A stretch of 64,000 nucleotides of DNA from Aaosphaeria pasadenensis (taxonomy: Eukaryota; Ascomycota; Dothideomycetes; Pleosporales): NCBI GenBank assembly GCA_022813625.1, contig JAKLMB010000022.1, forward strand, positions 372,001-436,000, given 5' to 3'. This document shows positions 1-10,585 of the stretch, one piece after another. Position numbers and translations under genes: made by a program. Position 1 is the first letter of the stretch; each line of letters begins with the position of its first letter. The notes under the pieces are model-generated. The model was not told the DNA's origin, searched no databases, and was given only the letters and a program-made list of their open reading frames with translations.

Positions 1-421
1 GCAAGTACGGAGAAGAAGAAGATGATGATGTTGTAGACTTACCGCCTTTTCTGCAACCTCGCGGACATTGTCGGCCACTCGGACTCCTTCAGGGTGCTCT
101 TCCAGGAATTTCGAAGTGGCCGCTGTGTTCACATCATGCACAAACAAGGTGTCTTCAGCGGGGAGTTTTGCCCTCAGGTTCTTAGCCATCGGGAATCCTA
201 GAATGGGTCAGCCCGGCTTGGATATCATGTGAGTGTGGTGACTTACCCATACGTCCAAGCCCAATGAATCCCCATGTTGCTTGGAGATTCTTTGAGCTGG
301 AGAAGCAGCGCCTGGATCCCTGACGCACCGTCATGGGTGCCATACGCCTCAAAGGCGACGCTATCGCCGAAACTGCCCGCATATTGTTCTTGAGGATTGT
401 AGAGTCGTCAAAACTGAGCAC
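1..421 (-). CDS. 3-hydroxyisobutyrate dehydrogenase, 5' part (cut by window edge)
   Basis: This is the N-terminal part of a mitochondrial NAD-dependent 3-hydroxyisobutyrate dehydrogenase, an enzyme of valine breakdown. The ATG is at 421. Exon 1 covers 421-247 and exon 2 covers 197-43; the next donor (GTAAGT at 42-37) opens an intron that runs off the window. The first 45 or so residues are rich in Arg, Ser and Ala and look like a mitochondrial presequence. They are followed by the Rossmann motif GFIGLGRMG-FPMAKNL, which is restored exactly by splicing the first intron, the strongest support for the junction. This motif is shared by the whole beta-hydroxyacid dehydrogenase family, so a paralogue (for example a 6-phosphogluconate-dehydrogenase-like enzyme) is possible, but the presequence and the PEGVRVADNVREVAEKA-type continuation favour HIBADH. 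The catalytic half is outside the window. Confidence 0.82.
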
Positions 422-894
422 GGGGAGAGTTAAAGAAGGCGAGCTGTGCTGCTAGGTGCGATTGGAGCGATCTCCGCATTCTTGGGGTTGGGTCAACCGA
501 GGTCGGTCACGGAGCCATGGAAGAGCCGCTCGAAAGCGCTCATGGTCTGGCATGCACAGCCGCAAATCGATACCATGTTGGAAAACATGTCGGTAGGATG
601 CGTAGCGCAGGCATCTGGAGGTTAGACCTGCCAATTGTCTTCCAGAGGAAGATGTGGATTGTGGAGAGAAGAAAACGAAGTGTGCGCTGCACCCGAGGGA
701 AAAGAATTCCGACCTGGTACGTGCATATGCTGACTAGCTAGATTTAGGAAGGCGCTGTTACTCCTGGAGATACGCATTCACGCATTCAAAGATGCCCCTC
801 CTCTCGTATCAAGCAATTGCTTATTCCAGTTCTGTTTGACAGCTTGACACTTTGGAGAAATATTTTATTCACTAGAATGTGGGATCATTCTTTC
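422..894. other. intergenic, no gene seen
   Basis: This stretch lies between the start of the dehydrogenase gene and the 3' end of the ASA1-like gene. It must hold the dehydrogenase promoter and the ASA1 3' UTR. The short open frames in it lack coding character, and I see no clear TATA box or repeat. Confidence 0.6.
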
Positions 895-2831
895 CTAGAA
901 GACCTCCCATAAGCTAACCTTCCCGTCCTTCGCGCCTGCAACAACCCAATGCTTCGCCTGTATCTGCTCCTCTCGTTTGTTCTGCAAACGAGTCAATCCA
1001 GATGATTCTTTCTGGGCATTGAGAAGCTCGCTAGAGGTGTCCGGGAAATCCGAAGGACCGTCAGCTTTACGTGCATCGACTTGGTGTTCTGGAGTATCAT
1101 TGGGTTTGTGCTCTGAAAGGACACTAAAATGCGTCGCATATATGCCTTCCTTATGCCATTTGAGGACAGCCATCTCTTTGAGTGTCTTGGTGCTGTATAC
1201 TCGTACTCGACTGTCCCAACCGCCTGTCACGAGCAGACGTCCATCGGAGCGGACGTTCAATGACTGCTGGCCTGCATGCTTTGTCTGGACTGTCTTGTGT
1301 GCAGGCTGGACGGTGATATTGGGCCTAAATGCAGGCTTGGGTTTGATACCAGATTGAGGTCCTGCCGTTGCGAGGAGGGATGAGAGTCCTGAAGGCTTTT
1401 TGTCATGCGTCAAGGATGATTTGGTCGTGGGTTGGGTGGATGCATTCGCGAGATGTGTTGAAGTTATGGGTTTCTTCGAAAAGTCAAGAGGTTCGATCGA
1501 CTCTGCGTCGGGGGACTTTGCTGTTTCAACGTGTGCTTCGAATGACGTTGGAATGCCGTCAGTTCTTGGCTCTGTTGGGTCTTGCTGCGCTGGATGTTGC
1601 ATGGTGACTGATGTATCCCCTACAGCATTGTTGAGATCTAAAACTGGCTGCACATCTGCTCGCGAACTCTCAACATCATTGTTGTGAGGAAGTCCACCCT
1701 TATTGTCCTGGTTACTCGGTAGATCCGGGATAGTATGTTTTGCAATAATGGCGTCTGCTGAAGAAGTGAAATACGAAGTGCCGTCTGGTGGGCCGTCTAG
1801 AGATAGAACGGGCTGGGAATGTGGTTTACTAAGGTATACGAGCTGTGCACGCTCGAGAATCGACGAGGTCTCTGTTTCTGAAGAGGTATTGGGACTGGAT
1901 TCGAGAAGATGCACGGCGGTGTATCCGCCCTCATACCCAGCGAGAACGATGAGATTATTTGAAGGCTGATGGTGTGCGAGTTTCACAGCCATAACCATAC
2001 CTATCAATCGTCAGTGGAAGTACTTCTACGCTGCATAGCACAAAGTGCAAAGATTATGCGGGCGTCGATAGACAATGGCGTTATGTTTCATTCTGTGAAA
2101 ACAATGTACGAACCTGTATCAGGAGATTGGACTCTCGGCACGACATACGCCAGCTTTTCCTCTGGAAACTGGTAGATTTCGATCTTATGGTCATCGCGTG
2201 CAGGCACCGCTACGAGTATGGAACCGTCGGCCCGTACTGATCGTGATGACGCTTGGTTGTCGAGTGTAGGCCAACGAGCAATCGCGGAGAATGCGCAGAA
2301 ATTAAGAGTGTTTGCTGGGAGTGTGTGCAGCAACCAAGGCTTGGGACGATGCACAGAAGCATTGTCGATGGGCAGAACTGTAGAAAGTTCGGTTGTGGTG
2401 GTGGGAGATATTTGCCATATTCTAAGTGAATTGTCACGACCGTGGCTGGAATGAGACGAATATTAGCGGACGACAAATTACTAATGAAATTTTGAGGACA
2501 ACTATATGATTGTCGGAACAGCAACAAATTCTTAGTTTTCGAAGTTCGCTCAAAACACTCTCCTAATTATGGCAAGATCAGATACTCACGTTATGATTCT
2601 ATCAGGTCCCCATTCAGCTGTACCCAGGATTGCACCTTCGTGGGCTTTCCACACGGCTACAGGTCGTTTGGATTCTAACTTCCACAGCACTACCCAGCCA
2701 TCGGCATCGCCCGTAAGTAATTGGCGATTGTCGCGTACGATCTGTACGCTGTGAATCTGCGCGGTATGGCCGCGGAAGATGTAACTAGGCTGAGCAGGTG
2801 GAAGGGCAGAGGTCTGGCGTTCGACGGCCAT
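895..2831 (-). CDS. ASA1: ASTRA-associated protein 1 (WD40 repeat protein)
   Basis: This is a WD40 propeller protein matching Asa1, a subunit of the ASTRA complex (Tra1/TTT-linked chromatin and PIKK-assembly factor). My model has three exons: 2831-2590, 2445-2114 and 2000-895, coding for about 559 residues. The first exon encodes a typical opening blade (YIFRGHTAQIHSV, then LLTGDADGWVVLWKL). Splicing restores ITHGRDNSLRIWQI at junction 1 and SPDTGMVMAVKLAHH at junction 2, both WD-like and in frame. The last blade ends with VVAGAKDGKVSLWEVF at the extreme C terminus. A long Ser/Thr/Pro-rich insert of about 150 residues separates the middle and last blades. The ATG at 2831 was preferred to an upstream in-frame start because the conserved region begins directly after it. 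Family assignment is from recall of Asa1 architecture. Confidence 0.85.
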
Positions 2832-4163
2832 TGTGTGAAACGGCCGCCACAAGCAGCAGCAGGACAGGTTCGGACTGATGTTGATGAACGAGGCAATCCG
2901 GAGCGAGAAGGATGATCGACGACATGGGAACCACGTCTTGGGGGCGGATGCACACAATCTGTTCTGTTGTGCTTGGGATGCAGTTCACGGTGCAGACACT
3001 GCCCTTTGCGCAGCACCCTTCGTGATCTTACACAGTAGAGAGGGCTGATCAGGACAGCTGCAGATGCGCAATTCTGTAGGTTAAGCTATGAATAGGGAGA
3101 GCTGATGCCACAAAAGGCAACGGAGATTATTGACTACAGTTGAAGCTGAGCAAATCGCTCGGCAGCCGCCCGTATTGAGGCTGTTGATATTGCGAAGCCT
3201 CGTGATTATTGCACAGACAGAGTTGGGATTGAATTGTATCGTGTTGGTCGAATTGGTAAAACATGGGCTGGCACCTTTCCGTCGGATCAGGAACGCTGCG
3301 AATCAAGACCGACGACCAGGGAAAACAGTGAATGGCTTCGGGGATGCGACTAGGTATCCAGCATAATCAATACCCAGGAATCCAGATTAGATCATTGCAT
3401 GCGCCTGGGCAATGGACGCGCGCCGACGCGGGGGGTGGAGAGTGGATGAGCGGATGAGGTGCGGTCGTGAGATGGAGCAAAGATTGCCGAAGCTGCCAGC
3501 CCGTCTATTTTAGGGGCGCGAGCTTATTTGCCAAAACGGACAAGATTAGACGTCATCGTCAATGGATGATGGGCATCCGAATGCTAGTTACTCGAAGGAC
3601 GCGGGAAAGGCCTGGAAGCCTGGACCAGTGACAGCCAGCCTCATGCATTGCTTCCTGTACGTGTTCCTTGATTTGTGTTGAAAGTGTTCGCTCAAGGCTG
3701 TCGTGTCTATTATGTTGTGACACTATATGGAGAACGCCACGGCGCTGGGGAGGATCAAGGATCATCCGAATGCATTCAGCGATGGCGGGCGGAGACAGTT
3801 GAATGGCGGCATTGAATTGTGCCGCTTTGTACCCAGTAGGATTCAGATAACGACTATTACCTTGACCTGGCAATTACCTATGTACTTGTAGAGACGGAGT
3901 GGAGACCGAGGGAAGATACTTTTAGGGGGGAGGACTCTGTTCGTATACAGGATGGGGATCTGGATCTGTAACTGGTGGGTCTTCGTATGTACTATGTATA
4001 CACTAGGTATGAGAGGAATTATAGGTCAAGAGGATACGATAGTTATCATACTTGCAATCGACAATCATATAATAACTGACTTGCCTCTCTCGATACGCCT
4101 AGAGTCTTTTTGTTTACTGCATTGTCAACCACGAGTATCACAGCTGAAGCGCTGTGGGGGGGG
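2832..4163. other. intergenic between divergent genes, no gene seen
   Basis: About 1.3 kb separates the ASA1 start from the core promoter of the next, oppositely oriented gene. Several open frames of 60-120 codons occur, including one on the minus strand at 3559-3873, but none has a credible start, intron pattern or recognisable domain. I treat this as a shared divergent regulatory region. Confidence 0.5.
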
Positions 4164-4170
4164 TATATAA
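4164..4170 (+). promoter_or_regulatory. candidate TATA box of the Zn2Cys6 gene
   Basis: A TATATAA element directly follows an eight-base G run and lies about 80 bp before a CACTA-type short repeat and the pyrimidine-rich leader of the downstream transcription-factor gene. Position and strand fit a core promoter; there is no transcript evidence. Confidence 0.45.
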
Positions 4171-5339
4171 TCCAGGCGCCGGTCCCGATCGACACGACGG
4201 CGCATTGAGGACGGCGACATCAGCGACAATCGTCTCAATACAGTATCTACACTACACTACACTACACATCTTGTCTGCTTGTGTATTTCATACAAGTACG
4301 TAGACTATCGTTGCACTTGGGCCTAGTGCGTCTGCTTGAACGCCGTTCAACGCACGCCTTGAAGCCGTTCCCTTCCCCCTTCGTCTCCATCTCCGTCTCC
4401 GTCTCCGCCTTTGCTTCGCCTTCGCCTGTCTCCTTAAGAATTCCATCCCTATTATACAGTAACGGTTGTATGCATGGAGAATACTACTTGCGAGCATTTT
4501 AACTACCCGCGCATTTCAGACTCCACTACTGTCATAAAATCCCCCTCTCTAACTCCCGCTGTCAGAAGTATTCGCTCCCTATATTCCACCCATTATTCCC
4601 TCAGGAGTTCGGCATCGATAGTTGATACTAGTCAACCGGTCGCTTCTGTCGTCGCGAGTACCAGCCCAACCCAGGTCGAAATCTCGCTTCAAGACTTCGC
4701 GATCCCTCCACGTCCGGCTGGACTTGCCCTCCTTCCTCAACCTAGTGAACATCATCCATATCTACATTCCCATCTAGCATCGTGAACTCCATACCTCCGT
4801 ATAGGTCTCCGGCCCTTTGTCAGAGCTGCCCGAAGGTACTCCTACCCACCGCGACACACATCGCCCTTTCTTACCCCAAAAAGACTCGACACGCCTCCCT
4901 CAGCCGCATCAGCCGCATCAGCAGAAACCCTCTGCATTCGAACCCCCCTCGGCGCATTTCGTACCTCGCACGTAATACCCTCACCCATGCAGTTTTTATC
5001 ACTGTTTGCTATCATCTGAAGCGGCGCCTTCCAGCTATATCTGTCGCTTTCTTACTCCTCTCTACAAGCATATACCCACCAAGCGAATCTCTCTATCTCT
5101 TGTAGGATCTCGCCGTGGCGGTCGATATCAACGCCTCAGTCGGTTCGAGTACTTTTTACCCCCTGAATACTGTCGATTCGTACGTTGGAGCGGCTGTCGG
5201 CGAGTTACCACGGAAGCGGAGGCGAATCGGTTCTATTCCAAGCCCGCGGCTGGCAAAGCTGCACGATTACGCCGGCCAAATCTTCCCGAACGCAGGTGGT
5301 GAACAACAGAAGGGAGGACAGAAACAACAGGCGCACGCC
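4171..5339 (+). other. long leader of the transcription-factor gene with upstream ORFs and a possible leader intron
   Basis: About 1.2 kb lies between the candidate TATA box and the chosen ATG. It starts with a CACTA repeat at 4248-4267 and is CT-rich, as fungal leaders often are. It contains upstream ATGs, including one at 4474 that opens a 103-codon frame. A strong acceptor-like stretch ending in TTGTAG at 5105 precedes a frame that is open into the main CDS but lacks an ATG until 5340. This suggests a leader intron, with either a 5'-UTR junction or an N-terminal extension of up to about 78 residues. Confidence 0.4.
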
Positions 5340-7574
5340 ATGGACAGCAGCGATGGTGCTGCGGATACTCCAGGTTCGACGGGAAGGGCTGCCGCCCCAG
5401 AGACAAAGCCTAAGAGGACGCGCAGTGGGTGTTTGACATGCAGAGAGAGGCACTTGAAATGCGACGAGGGTAAACCTGTCTGCAACAACTGCAAAAGATC
5501 GAATCGCCAATGCAAAACCGGACTGCGGATCAATTGGATATACACCGAAAAGGCGACGCTGCCCTATGAACCTCCGCGACCGCGCGAATGGCAGGTCGCC
5601 TTCCAGGACGATTCGAGGGAGATTGCTAGCGAATACAAAGGTGGCCAACAGAAGTACGATGATTACGATGCGGCGCATGGAAATTTCGGAGCGATAGGCA
5701 ACCAGGCATACATGAATGCGCATCATAACAACATGGGCCCCCCATCGTCGTCAATCCCACAGAAACCTCTTCCTTCTGTTTCCAGTATGCTACCCGATCC
5801 GTATCAAACAGACGCCCACAATGCGGGATATGAGCCTCGCCACAACCGAGCGCCCTCCCATCATCATTCGAATTCATACCCTAATGGCGCGTTTCCAGAA
5901 TCCACCGTTTCCGGTGCAAACACCACCTACTCTGCGTTGGAACGGTCAGTATCGCCATGTGAAAGTCGTCGCGACTATCTTAACAGCCAAGACGAAGTCC
6001 TCTTCATGCAAGTGTTCGTTGAAGAAGTAGGATTGTGGATGGACAGCATGGATCCACAGAAGCATGTGAGTCTTGCTACCACTCGATCATAATGATCTCC
6101 CTTCTAATTATGGTAATAGTTCTCACGGCTACTTCCCTTTCAAAGTCTTAGCGAGCCAATGCTCCTGCACGCTTTCCTAGCTTGTGGTGCACGACATATG
6201 GCCTTGGTCAACCCCAAATACAGTGAGGATCAAGCGTTACATTACTACGATACGGCTACTCGCTACCTACTTGACTCTTTACAAAACCCCGATCGAAACA
6301 CTGTGATATGTGCGACCACAGCAGTCATCCTCAACGTGTATGAGATCATGTGTGAGCGAGCACTCCAGCGAATGAACCATATCGCAGGCGCACGAGCGCT
6401 CATCAAAGAATGCGGCTGGAACGCAAAATCAACAGGCATCGGTGCTGCGTGCTTCTGGCTTAATGTCGGCATGGAACTCCTCAGCTGTCTCCACTTCAAC
6501 TGGCAAGTCGCTTGGGATCCGGATGATTGGGGTCTCGACATGGACCTTCGTCGCAACGACGCCCGTGAAGACGAGCCTGGGAATGAAGAACTCTGGACGT
6601 ATCGCATAGTCTATGTCGTTGCGAAGGTGGCTAACTTCCGCGCCACTATCCCTCGAAACCATGACCCGAACAATGCGCAAGACCAAATGCGCGCCGCTGG
6701 GCGAGTCCAGCAGTGGGAGACTCTAAAAGCCATGGCAGACAGATGGAACAAAAACACACCACGGAAGATGCATCCTCTAGGGATATTACCGATCGGCCAA
6801 ACCCTCTCGGGATCTTCCTTTCCGGACGTATGGCTGGTGAAACGAGCCTCGATAGTAGCTCGACTCTTCTTCCATACATGCATGTGCCTCCTTGCCCAGA
6901 TCCATCCTTTCAAATCTCCTCATGAAGGAGAGATGCGGAATATGCTTGAAAACAACTCGCTTCTCATCTGTGGTATCGTCGCACACGTCAAGGACCGCGG
7001 GGTTGCCAGCGTAGCCCTCCGCTCCCTCGCCATTGCCGCCGAATGCCTGACCAGCCGGCGCCAACAGGAAGAAGTCCTCCAGATCTTCACCAAGATCCGC
7101 CAGGAGACAGGGTGGCGAGTGGGCTTCCTCAACGATGAGCTCCAGCAGAAATGGGGTTGGAACGAACAACAAGACGACCAAAACGTCGCCGCAGCCGCAG
7201 CCGCCGCCGCACAACTCCAGCAACACCAGCAAAACGAGCAACTCAACCACCAACAACAGATCCCCGCACCCCAAGTCACCGTCCCACCGCCTGCACCGCC
7301 AGCCCACGCGCCCCCGTTGTTCCCGCCCGGAGGCATGAACCCCCTCCTCGCCACCGCAGACTTCAACCACTCGAACCACCCATACCCGGCACACTACGTT
7401 CCCCCAAATCCAGCATACCAACCAGCTGTCCAGCACGTCCAGGCGCCCAGCTATCCGAACCACCTTGATCAAGCGGCCGCGGCGGCGGGATTCGCGGCAC
7501 AGAGCCAGGTCCAGCAGCACTTTGCGGCACAGCAGAACGCGAGTGCCGCTGCGAACTACTACGCGCAGCAATGA
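5340..7574 (+). CDS. Zn(II)2Cys6 transcription factor with fungal-specific C-terminal domain
   Basis: This encodes a fungal zinc-cluster transcription factor of about 726 residues. Exon 1 is 5340-6065 and exon 2 is 6120-7574, with a 54-bp intron (GTGAGT to TAATAG). The DNA-binding Cys residues are at 31, 34, 41, 48, 51 and 58 (spacing 2-6-6-2-6), preceded by a basic KPKRTR segment. Splicing joins a helical stretch (DPQKH to FSRLLPFQSLSEPMLLHAFLACGARHM), the start of the fungal-specific transcription-factor region (Fungal_trans_2 type). The last 130 residues are low complexity: an Ala/Gln/His run near 7180-7255, then Pro-rich and again Gln/Ala-rich sequence, plausibly an activation domain. The start at 5340 is the first in-frame ATG and gives a compact N terminus; the frame is open further upstream, so an extra 5' exon cannot be excluded. 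Target genes cannot be inferred. Confidence 0.9.
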
Positions 7575-9073
7575 TGATATTACGCTCGCGTCATGTTTAC
7601 TTGTGTTCCTCCTCACAACTACATCGCAACGCATATACGCTTTTCCGGGAAGCAACCTTTCCCCACCTCTCTCTGATTCTCTAACACTCCATCGATACCC
7701 CTACACCCACTGGACACATGAACGTACACGTAACGATTCCTCACAACACAACACACCTTCGAAGCACACATCCAACCAGTATCTACCCTTCAAAACCATA
7801 ATCCTCACACGTACATACCATACACTAATAATACCAACCCCGTCACACGAAACGGGCGGTCGGACGGGCGGCAGCGATATCCTTTCCATCTTGTAACCAT
7901 CCATTTCTTTCTCCATTTTGAGAATCTTTTCATGTATTTGTTTTTTTTTTGGTGAAAGAACAGATCGGGGGGCGGGGCACGGGGGGGGGGATAAAAAGAT
8001 ACCATGGGATGGAAAGTTTACAGTTCAGATACACGCGCGCATATATGTACATGTACATGTACGGTACGATACGTATGAGTACAGAGTTAACTCGAGATAT
8101 ATGAGAGCCATTTGAAAGTGAAAAATGTGAGATGATATGCGTGGATGCTACATCGTCCTTCGTCCTAGAGATTCGCAGGTACCTAACCCAAGTCACATAC
8201 GCACATGCCAAATCTCGTGACCGATCTCACATCATTTAACTTGTTCAGTTTTGTTCAATTTATTTATTTCGATTTCTTGATTTTCTCATTTCTCTCCTGT
8301 TCTCACGTACTGACTGTATGTACTATTACATACGTAATTTTGTATACATGCATCGATGTCTAGTTTCCGATCGTTCTCCACAACAATAAAAAAAAGAAGT
8401 AGAAATATTGCAGAATTCAACAAAACACCAACAATTTCGGCAATGTCAGTGTGATGTTTTAACAACAAAATGCGACGTATCAAATAAGCATTTCGATCGG
8501 GGGGGCAAACAAAAACATAAAACAAAAACAATGATCCCACGTTAGGAACATGGATGCACTATCCAAGACCTAGTTTCCCATAACAAAGAAAAATGACACA
8601 ATGCAATGACATGACAAGACACCCTAGAGACACCCGAGCCTGAGTACGCGCCGATATACGCAAAAATAGATAAGAAGAGCAAAACAAGTGGTGTTCGGTA
8701 AAAATGACAGAGAGCTCCGTGGATGGAATACTTTTGTTGACCCTGTACCGAGGTTTGCTCGAAACGACACTTCGTGAGGACGTTGCTGGATGATGCTCGC
8801 TTGCAACGCCGAATTGGAAAAGCAATGAAGAAAGGGGCATCAGGCCTGGTGAATATGAAGTATAGACAAGAAAATTGTCATCTTTGCGAAGACCTGGTTC
8901 CGGGGCAATGGTAAATGTTGTGGGGGAAATTGTACCGATGTCGGCTTGACAAGGCCATAGCCGTCATTCTTGCATGCAGAAGCATGCAATACCGAATGGA
9001 TGGTCGCTTGGCAGTAATCAAAGTCGTGCCTTCCAAGAAATGGGGTCGAAACTGTAGAGATCCAATGTGGGGA
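7575..9073. other. intergenic between convergent genes; G-run cluster
   Basis: About 1.5 kb holds the 3' ends of two convergent genes. It contains a T10 run followed by a G-run cluster on the plus strand at 7967-7990, an alternating ATGTAC repeat near 8045-8063, and otherwise AT-rich sequence. No open frame here looks coding. Confidence 0.55.
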
Positions 9074-10585
9074 TCAGAAGTCAACGCTCCACCGCAATCT
9101 CGGATCTCTCTCCGCCGGCCCCAAAGAATCGAACGGCACGGGACCGTTCATACGCCCACTCCATTCCCGGTCGGACCCAAAGCGACTTCCCGCCCAATCT
9201 TCATCGTCATCCGAAGTCAAGGTTCGTTCTTCGTCTGCACTAGACGGGGGTAACTTGATCCGGGCTTCGATTAGTGGTGCGGAGACGAATCGGTTGTTGA
9301 GCAGGGCACGTGGAGGGACAAGGTCTTGTAAAGCGTTTAGAGAGGAGACGTCAGAGGAAGTAAGAGGGACGCGGTGCTTCATCAAGTACGGACTCGAGTC
9401 TGGTTGCTGTGTTGACGCCCATTTGATCCGCCGATTGCCAATCCGGTTTCCGGGGGCGGTCAGAAAGTCATTGTTAGAGGACCGTGCCTCTCCGCTGGAG
9501 AAGACCGTGGAGAGGCGTTGTCTGCTACTACGGATCTGGAGGATGTCCATGTTGGCCACCTCATTTTCTTTCGGTGAAAAGACATGGCTCGGGTGATGTT
9601 TCGTACTGACGTCTTTCGTGGTCTGCGCCCTTTTTGGTCGGGCGATTGTATCAGATGAGGAGTTGCCTGCCGATGACATCCCGTGGTCTGGACGAACAGA
9701 CCATGCAGTGTCTCGCCGTTGCTGTCTCCGTGAACTGGTTGCCGACGGAGGTCGCGCATTAGGTGATAATAACGCCGCAGACCTAGTGTTATACGAGTTT
9801 GTCCTCGATATGGGGGAGATCTCTGCAGCTGCACCGTATTCCAACCTGTGTCTTGCGTTGCGCGCGCTTGCCTGCCGTTGTAGGCTTAATTCAACTCTAC
9901 TGCTCGCACTGCTTCCACTGCGACTCCGCGTTGCCCTCTCTTTGCCACTCATGACACTAGCTTTGGGTGGAGGTTGGAGCATCCATTGATTGCCTTCGGG
10001 ATTCGGAGAGGGCAAGCTGACAACGGGAGGGTGAAGATCGTTCACTGGGGGGACACGGGCGGTATAATAGCTCTTGGTAGAACCCAAGGAGCTGCTCGGC
10101 CGACTGACGCCAGAAATACCGATGGATGAGGCTCGGGTCGTGGCAGAACGAATGGCAAGGATTGGCCCGTCTAGGCCCCAGAGATATTCATCTTCCCTTT
10201 GGTAGCGCTTGCGGTTCCAATTGTCGTCGTCCAGTGTATCCTCGCTTAGCCTCACATGGTCGTTGACATCGGTGCTGCTCGACCCCTGGCTGGCTATCGT
10301 GCTGTGAGTCCCAGCTCTTACTATGCCCCTCTGGCTGCTGGATTTCTTCCCCCGGCGAGGCGGAGGACCTGGCCCCAGAGTTATCTCTTCCTGCCAGAAT
10401 GGATTGGTACCCGTGGGTTCTGGATGTGAGTATACACCTGGCTGTTCCTTTTCTAATTGCATCCTCGCCTCTCTATCCACTTTTGCCTGTTTCCGTCTCT
10501 TCTTCTGACTTGCATATTGTATGCAAGGGGCGCACGAGACGTAGTGGAAGACGGCCGACTGGACTCCTCTCAGGAACCACGCCAT
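9074..10585 (-). CDS. conserved-looking fungal protein of unknown function, mostly disordered
   Basis: A single-exon gene of 503 residues, with the ATG at 10585 in good context (GCC-ATG-GCG). The first 35 residues form a short hydrophobic, Cys-containing segment (FHYVSCAPCIQY) followed by KKRRK and a charged helix. This arrangement resembles membrane-proximal lipid-anchored or tail-associated fungal proteins, but it is too short for a certain transmembrane helix and could be palmitoylated. The rest is Ser/Arg/Pro-rich and predicted disordered, with several short conserved-looking blocks (TNPFWQEEITLGPGPPPRRGKK, EDEYLWGLDGPILAIRS) and a C-terminal acidic patch before RLRWSVDF. The N-terminal block and the EYLWGLDGP motif look like constrained linear motifs. 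I do not recognise a named family and propose no function. Confidence 0.72.
   Translation of the reverse strand: MAWFLRGVQSAVFHYVSCAPCIQYASQKKRRKQAKVDREARMQLEKEQPGVYSHPEPTGTNPFWQEEITLGPGPPPRRGKKSSSQRGIVRAGTHSTIASQGSSSTDVNDHVRLSEDTLDDDNWNRKRYQREDEYLWGLDGPILAIRSATTRASSIGISGVSRPSSSLGSTKSYYTARVPPVNDLHPPVVSLPSPNPEGNQWMLQPPPKASVMSGKERATRSRSGSSASSRVELSLQRQASARNARHRLEYGAAAEISPISRTNSYNTRSAALLSPNARPPSATSSRRQQRRDTAWSVRPDHGMSSAGNSSSDTIARPKRAQTTKDVSTKHHPSHVFSPKENEVANMDILQIRSSRQRLSTVFSSGEARSSNNDFLTAPGNRIGNRRIKWASTQQPDSSPYLMKHRVPLTSSDVSSLNALQDLVPPRALLNNRFVSAPLIEARIKLPPSSADEERTLTSDDDEDWAGSRFGSDREWSGRMNGPVPFDSLGPAERDPRLRWSVDF

Noticed and set aside
3559..3873. Minus-strand open frame of 104 codons in the ASA1/transcription-factor intergenic region.
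   Set aside because: No recognised motif, no introns or promoter; frames of this length are expected by chance in 1.3 kb of GC-neutral sequence.
6786..7655. Long minus-strand frame (289 codons) opposite the zinc-cluster gene.
   Set aside because: It is the shadow of the GC-rich, Ala/Gln-coding sense strand; the Val/Leu/Gly-rich product has no domain, while the plus strand has a coherent protein.
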